Source of the DNA: Branchipolynoe longqiensis
Taxonomy: Eukaryota; Annelida; Polychaeta; Phyllodocida; Polynoidae
NCBI GenBank assembly: GCA_030323885.1
Contig: CM059199.1
Location: 930,001 to 994,000 of the forward strand
DNA length: 64,000 bases
Reading direction: 5' to 3'
Program-made: the position numbers and the translations under genes
In this document: one piece after another, positions 1 to 10,039 of the stretch
Position numbering within the stretch: the first letter of the stretch is position 1
Layout of the letters: each line of letters begins with the position of its first letter
Notes under the pieces: model-generated
Database searches by the model: none
The model's input: the letters and a program-made list of their open reading frames with translations, nothing else
Told to the model about the DNA's origin: nothing

Positions 1-362
1 GGATGAATCTCGGCCGGGTCCAAAAAGGGCGGGAAAGTGGAAGGCTTGCAAGTTGCAGGCAGCCGACATTTGGTGCGTGGTTTAGTGCGGGACGCTGAAG
101 ACGCAGGGCCCCATGAGGTCAGGCGGGGCTGTGCTGCCAGATTGCCGGACACTAACTGTGGGGTCATTTCACAACGGGGGGACACGCGCGGCAAAACCTG
201 ACCGGGGAGGGAAGATCGTAAATGCTGACAAATATCAAAGAAGATTAAATTAAAAAAAGACAATTTATAGTAAATATGCTTATTCTGTTGAATAAGTTCT
301 TTGGTCATTGCCGAAGCACTGGTCTTCCAGCCGTTTTTAAATTCGAGATTATTTACACAATC
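1..362. other. Unique sequence, no feature recognised
   Basis: The first 200 bases are GC-rich and the rest is AT-rich. I see no convincing reading frame, repeat or element end here. Confidence 0.4.
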
Positions 363-752
363 ATGGTATATAGAGTAAGGGTATACAATAACTGTTGAAT
401 ACACAATTTGCAGCAAAAATGGTATATAGAGTAAGGGTATACGCTAACTGTTGAATACACAATTTGCAGGAAGAATGGTATATAGAGTAAGGGTATACAA
501 TAACTGTTGAATACACAATTTGCAGGAAGAATGGCATATAGAGTAATGGTATACAATAACTGTTGAATACATGATTTGCAGCCAACATGGTATATAGAGT
601 AAGGTATACACTAACTGTTGAATACACAATTTGCAGCAAAAATGGTATATAGAGTAAGGGTATTCAATAACTGTTGAATACACAATTTGCAGGAAAAATG
701 GTATATAGAGTAAGGGTATACAATAACTGTTGAATACACAATTTGCAGAATA
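363..752. repeat. 56-bp minisatellite, seven units
   Basis: Seven head-to-tail copies of a 56-bp unit begin at about 363, 419, 475, 531, 587, 642 and 698. Each carries GGTATATAGAGTAAGGG and ACTGTTGAATACACAATTTG. Several overlapping minus-strand frames here are open only because the unit lacks stops in those phases; they are not genes. An isolated piece of the same unit lies at 1663-1687. Confidence 0.9.
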
Positions 753-951
753 CAGCACAATGGAATTCTGATAGTTCCCCAGAAGTTCCACAGCAATATG
801 GAAACAGTGGTGTCATATGAGTACATCAATATTAGTCGTATCAATATGAATATTTTCATGTTATTTAGAATGTAAGCAGAATCGTATGTATTCATTTGGT
901 AAAGTTGTAGTAAATTCTAATGCAGGGTTTGATCAGTTGGAATTATACAAG

Positions 952-992
<41 letters not shown>

Positions 993-1463
993 CAGTTTGT
1001 AGTTGTTCCCCCATTTGCGACCGACAGACTGGGTAGTTTCTGAAGGGTTCATATCTATTTTGATATATATAGAATTCAAATACTTGCCAGGAACTTCAAG
1101 GATCTTTCAGTGCAATATTCCAGGACGTTGAGGGGCTCCTTCAACACCTTTGTTGTTGAGATTCCAAACCCTCCTTATCTCATAGAAAAGGAAGTTCGTC
1201 AGGAGGGTTTCATTGGATAAGAAAATATATATAACGTAATTTAAAGACATTTATTAAATTAAAGCACACTGAAACACAATACCATCTCCATTGTTGATTC
1301 ACTGTGTAAGTTGGGAAATGCAAATGAGCATAGCAAATAACGAAAGCATGTATAGTTTTAATATAGCAATCAAAAGACAGAATAAAAAGCCCAACACAAA
1401 CTTTTACTTTAAATACAAAATATCACGGATTAAGGAATAAAGAACATTTCGAATAAAGAACAT
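753..1463. other. AT-rich intergenic DNA with a (TA)n tract
   Basis: A perfect (TA)n run spans about 955-986. Positions 1137-1240 match, apart from an inserted SINE, the sequence at 5098-5512, so this is one copy of a dispersed repeat. Nothing else is recognised. Confidence 0.6.
1137..1240. repeat. Dispersed repeat, uninterrupted copy
   Basis: The segment containing TTGTTGTTGAGATTCC and CAGGAGGGTTTCATTGGAT recurs at 5098-5140 plus 5453-5512. The second copy is split by a SINE-B, so this copy shows the empty target. The family is not recognised. Confidence 0.6.
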
Positions 1464-1516
1464 AAGCCTATTCAGGCTTATCCATGATAGGCAGTATAAA
1501 TCTTCAACAACAACAA
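1464..1516 (+). mobile_element. SINE-B 3' tail fragment
   Basis: This matches the last 50 bases of SINE-B: CAGGCTTATCCATGATAGG, then CAGTATAAATCTTCAA, then a CAA-rich end. The tRNA head is absent, as expected for a 5'-truncated retroposon. Confidence 0.7.
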
Positions 1517-1949
1517 GAACATATTGTGCGCATAACACCATGGCAATTTATGATTGATAAATTATATAGGATTTTTAACAAACATAGTCAAGATTTTTCA
1601 GGATTGTCTAGGATTTTTAGAAGCATACCAGGACTTTCCTGGCCTGGATAATAGAGGCTTTAGACAATTTGCAGGAAGAATGGTATATGCATTTTCCATT
1701 TTCAAGGTCGCGCCGTGAATATGGCCTGGGCAATCGACAATCAATCAATCAATCAATCAAGCCATTTTCAAGGATTTTCACGGATCTTTAGAAGCATGCC
1801 ATTAATGTCAAGGCCTTGAATCATCGAACTATTAAATTCCACCACTTTACAAGTTTTCACCTTCAACTTCAAGGAACCGTAAGAACCCTATCCTGGAAAG
1901 TAGACTTGCTAGGAAAGCACAGGCATGATTCATTTCTATAGTATATAGT
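1517..1949. other. Unique AT-rich DNA with a (CAAT)n tract
   Basis: A CAAT tetranucleotide run lies at about 1734-1759. It sits beside a short phrase (GTGAATATGGCC) that recurs in inverse orientation near 22560-22580 next to a GATT run, which suggests a dispersed repeat edge. No gene is seen. Confidence 0.4.
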
Positions 1950-1950
1950 G

Positions 1951-2009
1951 TCTAGGTAAATAATTCACCCATACCCAAAGTAGGGCAGGGGTGAATCTTT
2001 TATCTAATA
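1951..2009. mobile_element. MITE-3 remnant, ends only
   Basis: Two facing copies of the MITE-3 terminal sequence (TAGGTAAATAATTCACCC and GGGTGAATCTTTTATCTA) are separated by only about 20 bases. The 400-bp interior of other copies is missing. The flanks (TATAGTGTC and ATAGGTGTC) resemble a decayed 9-bp target duplication. Confidence 0.65.
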
Positions 2010-2060
2010 GGTGTCAAAGTAATTTGGGGATAAAAGAAAAAAAGTTAAAGCTTGTTTTAG

Positions 2061-2414
2061 TTAAAGTTGCATAGTCCGATGATTTAGAATTTCTGTAATT
2101 TTTCTGAGATAAATATAGTAAATTGATTGTTATAATATACCCTACTTTAGTTTGAAGTTACTTTTATTTTAAATGTCTAATGTTTGAGATATTTTAAGTG
2201 CAAACATGTCAAATTAGTTTTGGCAAGCATGCAAAAACTCTGACATCATAGGCTACAGCAGTAACAGGTTCTAATAAATCGACTCAGTGTTCCCTTCTAG
2301 GTGGCAACAAATGCATAGTAAGTGCATCAGTATCTAAGTTAGATATCTAGAAGAAAATCTAGATAATTGTTTTGGTTTTGAAAATGTAATGCTCCATCGG
2401 ACTATGCAGCTTTA
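2061..2414 (+). mobile_element. MITE-1 copy (TTAA-flanked TIR element)
   Basis: The left end is TTAAAGTTGCATAGTCCGAT and the right end is its inverse (ATCGGACTATGCAGCTTTA). The interior has the family landmarks GGCAAGCATGC, TAACAGGTTCT and GATATCTAGA. Length is about 354 bp, like the other full copies. TTAA boundaries suggest piggyBac-type transposase mobilisation, which is an inference. There is no coding capacity. Confidence 0.9.
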
Positions 2415-2427
2415 CCGACGCCTCTAG

Positions 2428-2640
2428 AACACATTGATTTTAATTTCATTGGCTATTGGACGTAAAATATATGGACATATTTCTTTGAAGGAAACCCACT
2501 GCCACCACCACATAGGCTACTCTTACCGATAAGCAGCAAGGGCTCTTTTATATGCACTTTCCCACAAACAGGACCGCACACACAACACACAACACACAAC
2601 ACACAACACACAGTTGGGGTTAAAAGAAACACCCACGTTA
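2428..2640 (-). mobile_element. SINE-C, mollusc-type SINE body, headless
   Basis: Landmarks, read on the plus strand, are ATTGGCTATTGGACGT, GGACATATTTCTTTG, GGCTACTCTTACCGATAAGC, GGGCTCTTTTATATGCAC and CCCACAAACAGGACCGC. I remember this body as a SINE common in molluscan genomes, with a tRNA-like head reading GGGACGTAGCTCA. Here the head is replaced by an ACACAACAC microsatellite (2577-2612). A second, interrupted copy at 16925-17618 keeps the head. Confidence 0.7.
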
Positions 2641-2989
2641 AATAAAGAACATGTTCTGCCCGCTGGGATATTCTCTCCGCCGACGTCCCCCACTACACTC
2701 GGGGAGCGGGTTTGGGGTTGTCGGGTGCACTTTCCCCCGTGATGTCTAGTCTGTAGTCACCTTGTCAGCATTCAGCACGCCAAACGGTAAGTCAAGACCT
2801 TGTTTTCGCTCAAATACTTCAGATTTCGCCTCCAGAGAGGCTGGGTTGGTGCAGACGACTTTGACAGCGGGGCGTGTGTGGATGGCGGGAAGCTGTCAGC
2901 ACCAGTTCTGGATGCTGTCACGGTTTTGCTGCCGTTGTGGCTTGTTGGTTTGTGGCTCGGCAGCAGCGACCTGTTTGTGTTTTGCGCGA

Positions 2990-3300
2990 AAGTTCAGATT
3001 GGGGCAGGTGGCGGGTGGGGGGATGGGTGGGGTGGGGAAGGGAGGGGAGGGGGCGGGGAAAGGCAGCGCGAGGCCGGGGAGGGGTGGGGAGGGGGGTGGG
3101 GGTGGGGAAGGGCATCGCGGGGAGGGGTGGGGAGGTGGGTGGGGAAGGGCGGCGCGGGGACGGGGAGGGGAGGAGGAAGGACGGGGAGGGGTGGGGAAGG
3201 GCGGAGCGGGGCCGGGTAGGCGTGGGGGAGGGCGGGGAGGGGTGGGGAAGGGCGGGGATGGGGAGTGGGTGGGGAGGGGCGGCGGGGCAGTGCGCAGAGG
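2990..3300. repeat. G-rich GGGGA/GGGGT minisatellite
   Basis: About 300 bp of variants of GGGGAGGGGTGGGGAAGG lie on the plus strand. All long frames across it are low-complexity Gly/Arg or Pro artefacts. The repeated G4 runs could form G-quadruplexes. A shorter, similar tract lies at 3530-3600, including a 12-G run. Confidence 0.9.
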
Positions 3301-3529
3301 CCATTGTCCCCGGAACATGGGGACACTTCTAGTCCTGCTACTGGCTGGCTGGCACTTCTAGAAACAAAACAAAAACCACAACAAAAACCATCGGTGTCAT
3401 TCCTCACTAGGTTCCATTGACATTCTGCGAATCGGAAGGATCGATTTGAAAGTGGAATCTACTCGTTGTTGTGATGTTTTGGATGTTGGCAGGGTCTAGC
3501 AGTTGGGTTGGGGATGGAGATTTGGATGG

Positions 3530-3600
3530 ATGGAGGGGGTGGGGAGGCGGAAGGGAGGGTGTTGCTGGGGGGAAGAGGGGGGGGGGGGGGTGGCGGAGCA
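3530..3600. repeat. Short G-rich tract
   Basis: Irregular GGA/GGGG runs end in an uninterrupted poly-G of about 12. This is separate from the larger array upstream. No gene is implied. Confidence 0.7.
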
Positions 3601-3744
3601 CCGGGGGTAGTGCTAGTGGTTGGTGCCACCACGGCCAATGCCAGTGCCGTGGTCATGGGCGGCGGGAAATGGTGAATTTAAAATTTAAAATCGTAATCAA
3701 GTATCCTATATTGGCGTTTAGTCAATGATATCATGATCACTAAT

Positions 3745-3747
<3 letters not shown>

Positions 3748-3798
<51 letters not shown>
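3748..3798. repeat. (TA)n microsatellite
   Basis: A perfect TA dinucleotide run of about 50 bp. A second interrupted TA tract containing ACCGGTATATACCG lies at 3918-3982. Confidence 0.95.
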
Positions 3799-3801
<3 letters not shown>

Positions 3802-3946
3802 CTCAGTGTATGTATTTTATTATTAAACGATCTCCATATATTGAAGGTTGTGTTTTGTATGTTTTACTTTTAATTAAATCAATACTAAAATAAATTATTG
3901 CATGTGTTTTTTCCAGGTATATATATACCGGTATATACCGATATAC

Positions 3947-3982
<36 letters not shown>

Positions 3983-3986
<4 letters not shown>

Positions 3987-4607
3987 GGCTTGCACTCAGG
4001 AGGATAAATAAAGAGACAAGACAAGAAGTGCTGGAAGCCTACCTTTATTTCTGAGGCCCATATTGCCGAGCAATAAAAAGGGAAAAATTCGGAGCTCATG
4101 TGATCCTGACGCGCACTGGCTGGGCTATGGCTACACAGAAGTGGCACCAGCCAGGCGGAGCGAGTTCCGGCCCGCAGCAAATATCACAACAAATAAATAA
4201 GACGTACATAATAAATAGTGAGGAATTAATTAAGTTCGATAAAACCAGATAGGATATAAACTCAGCCCCTTTATATTCATATAATAAATTATATAGCATA
4301 TATACCGCTCACTAAGGAAGGTGTGTATTTTATTCAACGATATCCGTTTATTGAGGGTTGTGTTCTGTATTTCTTACCTTTAATTAAATTAACAATACAT
4401 TTATTGTTTTTGGCACATATATAAATATATATCTATATATATATATATATATATATTTATACGCTTACTGAGAAATGTGCATATATGTTATTCAACTATA
4501 TCCGTATATTGAGGGTTGTATCGTGCAAAATGTGATGGTTTTATCAGGTTATGTAGCTTTAACGGCAAAGCAATTTAGCCTGTGTTGGACATGTTAATAT
4601 AATATAT
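3983..4607. other. Unclassified AT-rich repeat-like region
   Basis: The segment is bounded by TA tracts and includes two diverged copies of a phrase ending ATTGAGGGTTGT (about 4340 and 4505; a related ATTGAAGGTTGTG is at 3839). The part at 4000-4290 may be a TA-targeting element because TA runs lie on both sides, but I could not define its ends. No gene is recognised. Confidence 0.35.
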
Positions 4608-4861
4608 GAGCCTGTCTCAAAAGGTGATAACTCTTTTTGTTTGTCCATTGTAACGATTGACATAAAACAGCACAGAAGCGTGTTACACTGAAAATACAAG
4701 GACATTTGCTTCAAATCAATATGTATTCTATTGGGATTATGAAACACCATGTAAAAAACAAATCAGTTTATCCTGAGTAAATGCGTAAGCAGATAGTATT
4801 TTGATCGTTACAATGGAAAATGTTTTGTCCCATATTGCTTAGCACCTTTTGAGACAGTCTC
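4608..4861. mobile_element. MITE-4 copy (CTGTCTCAAAAGGTG ends)
   Basis: The left end is GAGCCTGTCTCAAAAGGTG and the right end is its inverse CACCTTTTGAGACAGTCTC, with TATA on both sides. The 254-bp interior (AAAACAGCACAGAA, GGGATTATGAAACACCATG) recurs at 28195-28450 and 31511-31755. A TA target suggests Tc1/mariner-type mobilisation, by inference. Confidence 0.85.
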
Positions 4862-5097
4862 ATATAGCATATATGTACTGTAATCTATCCATTATCTAAC
4901 TGTACCCAGAAGTACTAATGACCACATTTATAAATATAAGCGGAATCTATTGTGTAATATTATGTAAATTTATTCCGGTTCTATAAACAAATCTAACTGG
5001 GGATGTTCTCCTTAATAAATTATGTACTTTCAAGTTAGGGACATAAAGATAGCAGCCTAATTAACTAATCCCAGCATCGCAATTTTCCAGCTCTTCC
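4862..5097. other. Unique AT-rich DNA
   Basis: I see no reading frame or repeat I can support between MITE-4 and the next dispersed repeat. Confidence 0.4.
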
Positions 5098-5512
5098 AAA
5101 ACCTTTGTTGTTGAGATTCCCAATTCTCCCCTTTTCATTTTTGTTGTTGAAGATGTATACTGCTTATCATGGATAAGCCTGAATAGGCTTGTTTTCACCA
5201 TTAGACAGTTTGTCGATAGAAAGCCCGAACCTACACTTTTACCGACCCACAGGATTTTTAACTTCCCACGCCACATAGACATGGTATGAGAGCAACTGGC
5301 CTTTGATGACGCTGTAAGTTATACACAGCGGTGGAAATACAAATTGGCAGAGGTGGGGGGCACAGGGAATCGAACCACTGACCTTCAGATTAGGAGTCCT
5401 ACCTAGAAAAAAGTCAGACACTCTAACCACTCCGCCACAGAGAACACCACATACTCATAGAAAACGAAGTTTATCAGGAGGGTTTCATTGGATAAAAGAA
5501 TATATAAAGTAA
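5098..5512. repeat. Dispersed repeat split by a SINE-B
   Basis: The flanks at 5098-5130 and 5453-5512 together match the continuous copy at 1137-1240. The SINE-B at 5141-5448 therefore inserted into it. Confidence 0.6.
5141..5448 (-). mobile_element. SINE-B, full length
   Basis: Read on the minus strand, the element starts with a tRNA-like head (GTTCTCTGTGGCGGAGTGG for box A, GTGGTTCGATTCCCTGTG for box B). A 170-bp body follows (GGATTTCCACCGCTGTG, GGCCAGTTGCTCTCATACC). It ends in the tail CAGGCTTATCCATGATA followed by CAA repeats. The two boxes are the expected internal RNA polymerase III promoter. Other copies are at 45975, 46834, 48539 and 58792. Confidence 0.85.
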
Positions 5513-5529
5513 CTTCAAGGTTTTTAAGT

Positions 5530-5716
5530 CGTCATCATCATGCTGTCAGTCGCAACACGAAAAAGACCGCCTTCATTACTTAACCGCCACTTTGTATGGT
5601 TGTACATTTCATAAAAGCTGCTTGCAAAGTGTTGAAATGCTGCTGGCTTTTGCAAGTTACTCGCGGCACTCTCTCACGCTCAGGGAGCAAATAGACGTCT
5701 CACACCGGCAAGAACA
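5530..5716 (-). mobile_element. RTE-like LINE 3' tail fragment
   Basis: The minus-strand 3' end carries a CATGATGATGA microsatellite tail preceded by the shared phrase around TTGCAAAAGCCAGCAGC and CTATTTGCTCCC. It matches the longer copies at 17036-17434 and 42246-42583. Confidence 0.7.
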
Positions 5717-5847
5717 TGTAAATATAATATATCTAGATTGATAGTCCCAATAGCTGAACCTTTCGGGGATTTTAGCCCTTGCAAACAAATTCCCGCCTGT
5801 CACTGAACAAAATATTGACCAGAATGGCTTTTGTGTATTATAACTAG

Positions 5848-6290
5848 CATAATTATTAGAATTCACTGACATCCACAGCTTTACTCACTGTGTACTTGGC
5901 ACATTTATTCAAATTCATTGAGATAATTGACTTCACGCATTGTGTTTTATGTCGCAAGTACAGTTCTTAGAATTAATTGACACATGTATCTTCACTCACC
6001 GTGATATATAGCAAGGTAGTGCAATTATTAGAATTCATTGATATAGCTTCACTGACTATCCTTCATATAACAGGCACAATTATCGGAATTTATTGACATA
6101 TCTTCATTCCCCTGTTTTATAATACAAGCACAATATTGGAATCCATTGATATAGGTTCACTCACTGTGATTTATATAACAAACACAATTATTAAACTTCA
6201 TTGACATAGTTTCACTCACAGTCAGGCTTTATATAACAAATATAATTATCAGAATTCATTGATACCGCTTCACTCACAGTGCTTTATCAC
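5848..6290. repeat. Degenerate 60-bp tandem repeat, about seven units
   Basis: Recurring order: AATTATTAGAATTCATTGA, then a TTCACTCAC phrase, then GTGATTTATATAACA. Spacing is roughly 55-65 bp and the units are considerably diverged, suggesting an old array. Confidence 0.7.
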
Positions 6291-6327
6291 TGTTTACATC
6301 TAAACATTACTTCAATCCACACTTCCG

Positions 6328-6382
6328 TCCTGATATGACCTTAGATATTGCTAGGACGTAAAACAACAACAAACAAACCGCA
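6328..6382 (+). mobile_element. SINE-A tail fragment
   Basis: This is the last 55 bp of SINE-A: CGTCCTGATATGACCTTAGA, then GCTAGGACGTAAAACAACAA. The head and body are missing. Confidence 0.7.
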
Positions 6383-6501
6383 TCACAATCAATTACACAA
6401 GCAGACATAATCCCTCTGTTTCCGGTGGGTTATGGGTTTTAATTTCAGTTGTCTGGGTTGTGTATGTCGGATCCGGGTTAAGCTGCCCAAAAGTCACTGT
6501 C

Positions 6502-6808
6502 TAAAGGCCCTGTCACACTGCATAAGCATATGCCAATGTATGTGACGCACACTATCATATGGCTGGAATTTTGAACATGCTCAAAAATACTACTTATGCC
6601 AAATGTACCCATAACTTGTCTCAGTATGCACCAGTGGGCTGTTAACGAATACTAATTATGCCAAACATACCCATAACTTGTCTCAGCATACAACAGTGTA
6701 CACCAGCGTAAACTAGCATACACCAGTGTACACCAGCATACACCAGGATGTTGCCGCAAAATCACATACGTCGGCATACGGCACATGACATGTGTGACAT
6801 GGCCTTAA
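6502..6808. mobile_element. Fold-back element F1, word TATGCC/CATAC
   Basis: The left end AAGGCCCTGTCACACTGCAT faces the right end whose inverse reads AAGGCCATGTCACACATGTC. The interior is made of short variants of CATAC/GTATG words (for example ACACCAGTGTACACCAGC) in both orientations. The right boundary is the TTAA at 6805-6808, which is also the left boundary of the next element. Confidence 0.6.
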
Positions 6809-7127
6809 GGCCTCAGTCACAATACGGCTTGCGACCACCTTGAGGCCAAAAACCAGCAACCAAAGCAAGAAAATGTGGGAAAAACAATGGTCGGCAATTA
6901 GTTGGCAACTGGTTTGTGACCGGTCGCAACTGCTGAAAATGGTTTTGATCGCAAGCAGGTTTCTGGTGCACCAGCTGCAACTTCCTTGCAAACAAAATGA
7001 TCGGCCTGAGGTCGCCGACAGGTCATCGAACAGTTACTGACCGGTGGATGATCAGTGGCCGACCACTTTGCAACCATACATTTTTGATGGTCGCAAGCGA
7101 TCGGAAGCGTAGTGTGACTGGGGTATT
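6805..7127. mobile_element. Fold-back element F2, word TTGCGACC
   Basis: The left end AAGGCCTCAGTCACAATACG is followed by GCTTGCGACCACCTTG. The right end is GGTCGCAAGCGATCGGAAG followed by CGTAGTGTGACTGGGGTATTA. GGTCGC/GCGACC words recur in both orientations inside. It abuts F1 at one shared TTAA. The same word family builds 36890-37288. Confidence 0.65.
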
Positions 7128-7413
7128 AGTGATTGCTATAGCCCTGGTATAGCCCTGCTATATCCCTGGTTCCCGGTTGAAATCTGGCCATGTGCTGCTT
7201 TCTGTGGTTTGGCCTTGGCTTTGTGGCGTTTAGCAATCAGCAGACGGCAGACGTGACCTTATTGGCTGAGCGGTCGTCACGTGACCCCAATAACAGGGAA
7301 CCCTTGTTTGAACCCAAACTGGAAGCACAGAGCTTTGAACTTGAAGGCTCCCGTCGCTCACCAAGTACCTCCCCCCCCCCCCCATTGTTTCCAACCTGCC
7401 CCCATTTTAAAAC
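7128..7413. other. Unique DNA, weak open frame only
   Basis: An 80-codon plus-strand frame (7190-7432) runs into a poly-C tract. It has no recognisable domain, and I do not regard it as a gene. Confidence 0.4.
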
Positions 7414-7608
7414 TACACTAAAACCGCTCTAAATCGACCGACCATGGGACCGATTTTAAATGGTCCATTTAGGGAGCTGGTGGGTTTAGGAAGTTTTTAG
7501 AAATTGTTACAATGTTACTGTATTGGGCGTTTGATTGGGACTCAAATGAAGCGATCGATATAGCGGATGGTTGGTCTGTGCAGATGGTCGGTTAGAGAGG
7601 TTTTACTT
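7414..7608. mobile_element. MITE-2 copy (AAAACCTCTCTAA ends, pogo-like)
   Basis: The ends ACTAAAACCGCTCTAAATCG and GGTCGGTTAGAGAGGTTTTA are inverted copies. The interior carries GGACCGATTTTAAATGGTCC and AAGCGATCGATATAG. Related copies lie at 40218-40761 (interrupted), 46342-46526 and 50112-50286. CAGTAAAACCTC-type ends with TA targets resemble pogo/Tigger elements. Confidence 0.8.
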
Positions 7609-7658
7609 TAGGTCTATCACGAATAAATAGTGCTGAAATCCATGGAAATGAGTATTTT

Positions 7659-7832
7659 GCTAGCGACAAGTATCAATTTGATGTCATTGGTTTGACTCGA
7701 GCGGGAATTGAACTCCCAATCTCCCGCACACGAGGCCCATGCTCTACCGCTCTACCGCTTCGGCCGCCGCGCCCGGTATCCTGATATAACCTCAGATGTT
7801 GCTAGGATATAAAACCTCAACAAACAAGCAAT
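7659..7832. mobile_element. SINE-A pieces in opposed orientation
   Basis: Positions 7659-7778 are a minus-strand SINE-A head (box B inverse ATTGAACTCCC; box A inverse near 7755). Positions 7780-7832 are a plus-strand SINE-A 3' end (TATCCTGATATAACCTCAGA). The middle of the element is missing, so this is a rearranged or double insertion. Confidence 0.65.
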
Positions 7833-8209
7833 CCTGGCACGACCCACCAACTCTCTGCTAATGGCCATTATGTGGAGCATCTAAATGATATGTGCTAGCC
7901 TTTCATGTAGGTGGCGGGAAAAAACCCTCAGATCTAGAATATACCTGTATATTATTACTATTAGAAGGGATGGGGGTGGAAAATATGCCATTTACGTCCA
8001 TACAAGGAACTTTTCCTTGGCCTACATTTATTTACCACTTAACTGCTGTAAGTAGCCACACATCTGGTTAGTGATTACCGATGTTTTACTTTGTATACAA
8101 ATAAAACCAGTAGAACGGTTGTTATGTCTTGTTTCTAGGCCATGGGAAGTGATGCATGCAATTCTTTGGACTTACACCTGTCGCATGTCAATATCTGCAT
8201 CCAGTTACG
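7833..8209. other. Unique DNA
   Basis: No supported reading frame, repeat or element end was found. Confidence 0.4.
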
Positions 8210-8431
8210 GTTGGTTGCTTGTTGGAGTTTTACGTCCTGGCAGCATCTAAGGTCATACCATGGTGGGCACTGACAGGGCACACTCATCCGAACTTTATGG
8301 TGCTGCCTCACTGGGAGACCAGGCCACCAGCACCATGACCTGCTATCCCACTCAGTCAGATTATCCTGACACTGAGCTAACCAGTCCTTGCACTATCCTA
8401 TTAATGCCGAGCACCAGGCTAGGACTTTTAT
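8210..8431 (-). mobile_element. SINE-A, head-truncated
   Basis: The plus strand reads the inverse tail and body in order: TTTTACGTCCTGGCAGCATC, CACTGGGAGACCAGGCCACC, CCCACTCAGTCAGATTATCC, ACCAGTCCTTGC, then ATTAATGCCGAGCACCAGGC. The tRNA-like head is absent, consistent with 5' truncation. Confidence 0.8.
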
Positions 8432-8504
8432 TTTGTCTCTTCACCTGCACTAATATTTATTGCGCACATTGTTACACATTTATTTTCTCACCACTGCGAA
8501 CAGA

Positions 8505-8826
8505 CGCGGTGACCGAATCGCTAGAGCTCGGGCCACGCGTGTGGGAATTTGGGAGTTTGGTTCCCGGTCAAGTCAAAAATGATAAAATTGATACTTGTTG
8601 CTTCCTAGCCTGGCACCCGGCATTAATAGGATAGGGAAAGGACTGGTTAGCTCAGTGGCAGGATAATCTGACTGAGTGGGATATCAGGTCATGGTGTTGG
8701 TGGGCTGGTCTCCCAGTGGGGTGGCACTATAAAGTCAACATGAGTGTGCACTGTCACGAGTCAATACCCATCCTGATATGACCTTAGATGTTGCCAGAAC
8801 ATAAAACTCCCACAACCAAACAACCA
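8505..8826 (+). mobile_element. SINE-A, full length
   Basis: The head has a box A-like GTGACCGAATCGCTAGAGC and a degraded box B GAGTTTGGTTCCCGG. The body is ATTGATACTTGTTGCTTCC, GGACTGGTTAGCTCAGTGG and GGGATATCAGGTCATGGTG. The tail is CCTGATATGACCTTAGATG followed by ACAACCAAACAACC. About 320 bp, the standard length here. Confidence 0.85.
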
Positions 8827-8951
8827 ACTCGTCAGCTTCCTCAGGACCTCTGGTCCGGTAGTACTTGGTAATTTGTACCCCCCCCCCCCACACCGAAGTT
8901 ACCGGATATCATAATCTCTTTGCTTCTACAAATTCTCTTATATCAGCTACC

Positions 8952-9307
8952 TTAAAGCTGCATAGTCTGATAAAAATATCAAATTTTCAAAACCAAAACA
9001 ATGATCTAAATGTGATTCTACATATTGAACTTAGATACTGATGCACTTATTAAACATTAGTCACCACACAGAAGGAATACTTAGGCAATTGAATAGAACC
9101 TGTTTCTGCAGAAGCCTATGGGGTCAGAGTTTTGGCATGGTTGCTGAAATTAATTTTCCAATGTTCCATTTCAAATATCTCAAAGGTTAACCACTTAAAA
9201 TAAAAGTTACTTCAAGCTAAAGTAAGATACATAAAAATGATAAACCTAATGTATTTATCTCAGAAAATTTCAGAAATTCAATACCACTGGACTATTATGC
9301 AACTTCA
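8952..9307 (-). mobile_element. MITE-1 copy
   Basis: The left end TTAAAGCTGCATAGTCTGAT faces a decayed right end. The interior landmarks AACCTGTTTCTGCAGAAGCC, TTTGGCATGG and AATAAAAGTTACTTC are in the inverse order of the 2061 copy. About 356 bp. Confidence 0.85.
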
Positions 9308-9419
9308 ATAGGACACCGCTTCCACTGTGCCTCTTTACTCTAGTTCCTGCACCCAACATGATGTTCTACCACGATCCCCATACGCCTGACATCCAGGGTG
9401 CACCGCGCCTCCACACCCT

Positions 9420-9860
9420 CTTCCTCTTCGTTCTAGCCTCCCTCCTCCCTCCTCCTCACTCCGTCCACCCTCCTCCTCACTCCGTCCACCCTCCTCCTCA
9501 CTCCCTCCTCCCTCCTCCTCACTCCCTCCCTCCTCCTCACTCCCTTCCTCCTCCCTCTTCCCTCCTCCCTCCCGCCTCCCTCCTCCTTCCCTCCCTCCCT
9601 CCCCTCCTCCCTCCTCCCTCCTCCCCCTCCTCCCTCCTCCCTCCTCCCTCCCCCCTCCTCCCTCCTCACTCCCGCCTCCCTCTTCCTTTCCTCCCTCCTC
9701 ACTCCCTCCCCTTCTCCCTCCTCCTCACTCCCGCCCGTTCCCCCTCCTCCCCCTCCCTCTTTCGCTCCCTCCCTCCCTCCCTCCTCCCCTCCCTCTCTCC
9801 CACCCTCCCCCGTACCCCTCCCCCCGCCTCCCCCCACTCCTCCCCCCACTCCTCCCCCGA
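9420..9860. repeat. CTC/CCT pyrimidine-rich tract
   Basis: About 440 bp of CTCCTCCCTC variants, including repeated CACTCCCTCC(T) units near 9470-9540. Frames on both strands are low-complexity Ser/Pro/Leu or Gly/Glu/Arg runs, not genes. The purine/pyrimidine asymmetry could support triplex or R-loop structure. Confidence 0.9.
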
Positions 9861-10039
9861 AGCTTCAGCTAGGCACATACCTCCTTATTAGGCTCGATCC
9901 CACCGGCATCCTTTGCCATCTTAGGCCTGATTTATGACGTCATTCTAAGCTACTCTGACGTCACAACCTAGCACCCACCACCTTGCTTCCGTCCTGCTTT
10001 CAGCAGTGCAGCGGCGTCCCGCCAGGCGCCGGTACACTG

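Noticed and set aside
363..752. CRISPR-like array of 56-bp units
   Set aside because: No spacers; the whole 56 bp repeats. Minisatellite.
2762..3407. Several overlapping 130-200 codon frames on both strands
   Set aside because: They cover the G-rich minisatellite and consist of Gly/Arg/Glu or Pro/Ser runs. Open frames in all phases are expected from a stop-poor repeat.
9358..9891. 177-codon Pro/Ser/Leu frame and a 138-codon Gly/Glu frame opposite
   Set aside because: Both derive from the CTC-rich tract. No domain, no splice or start context.
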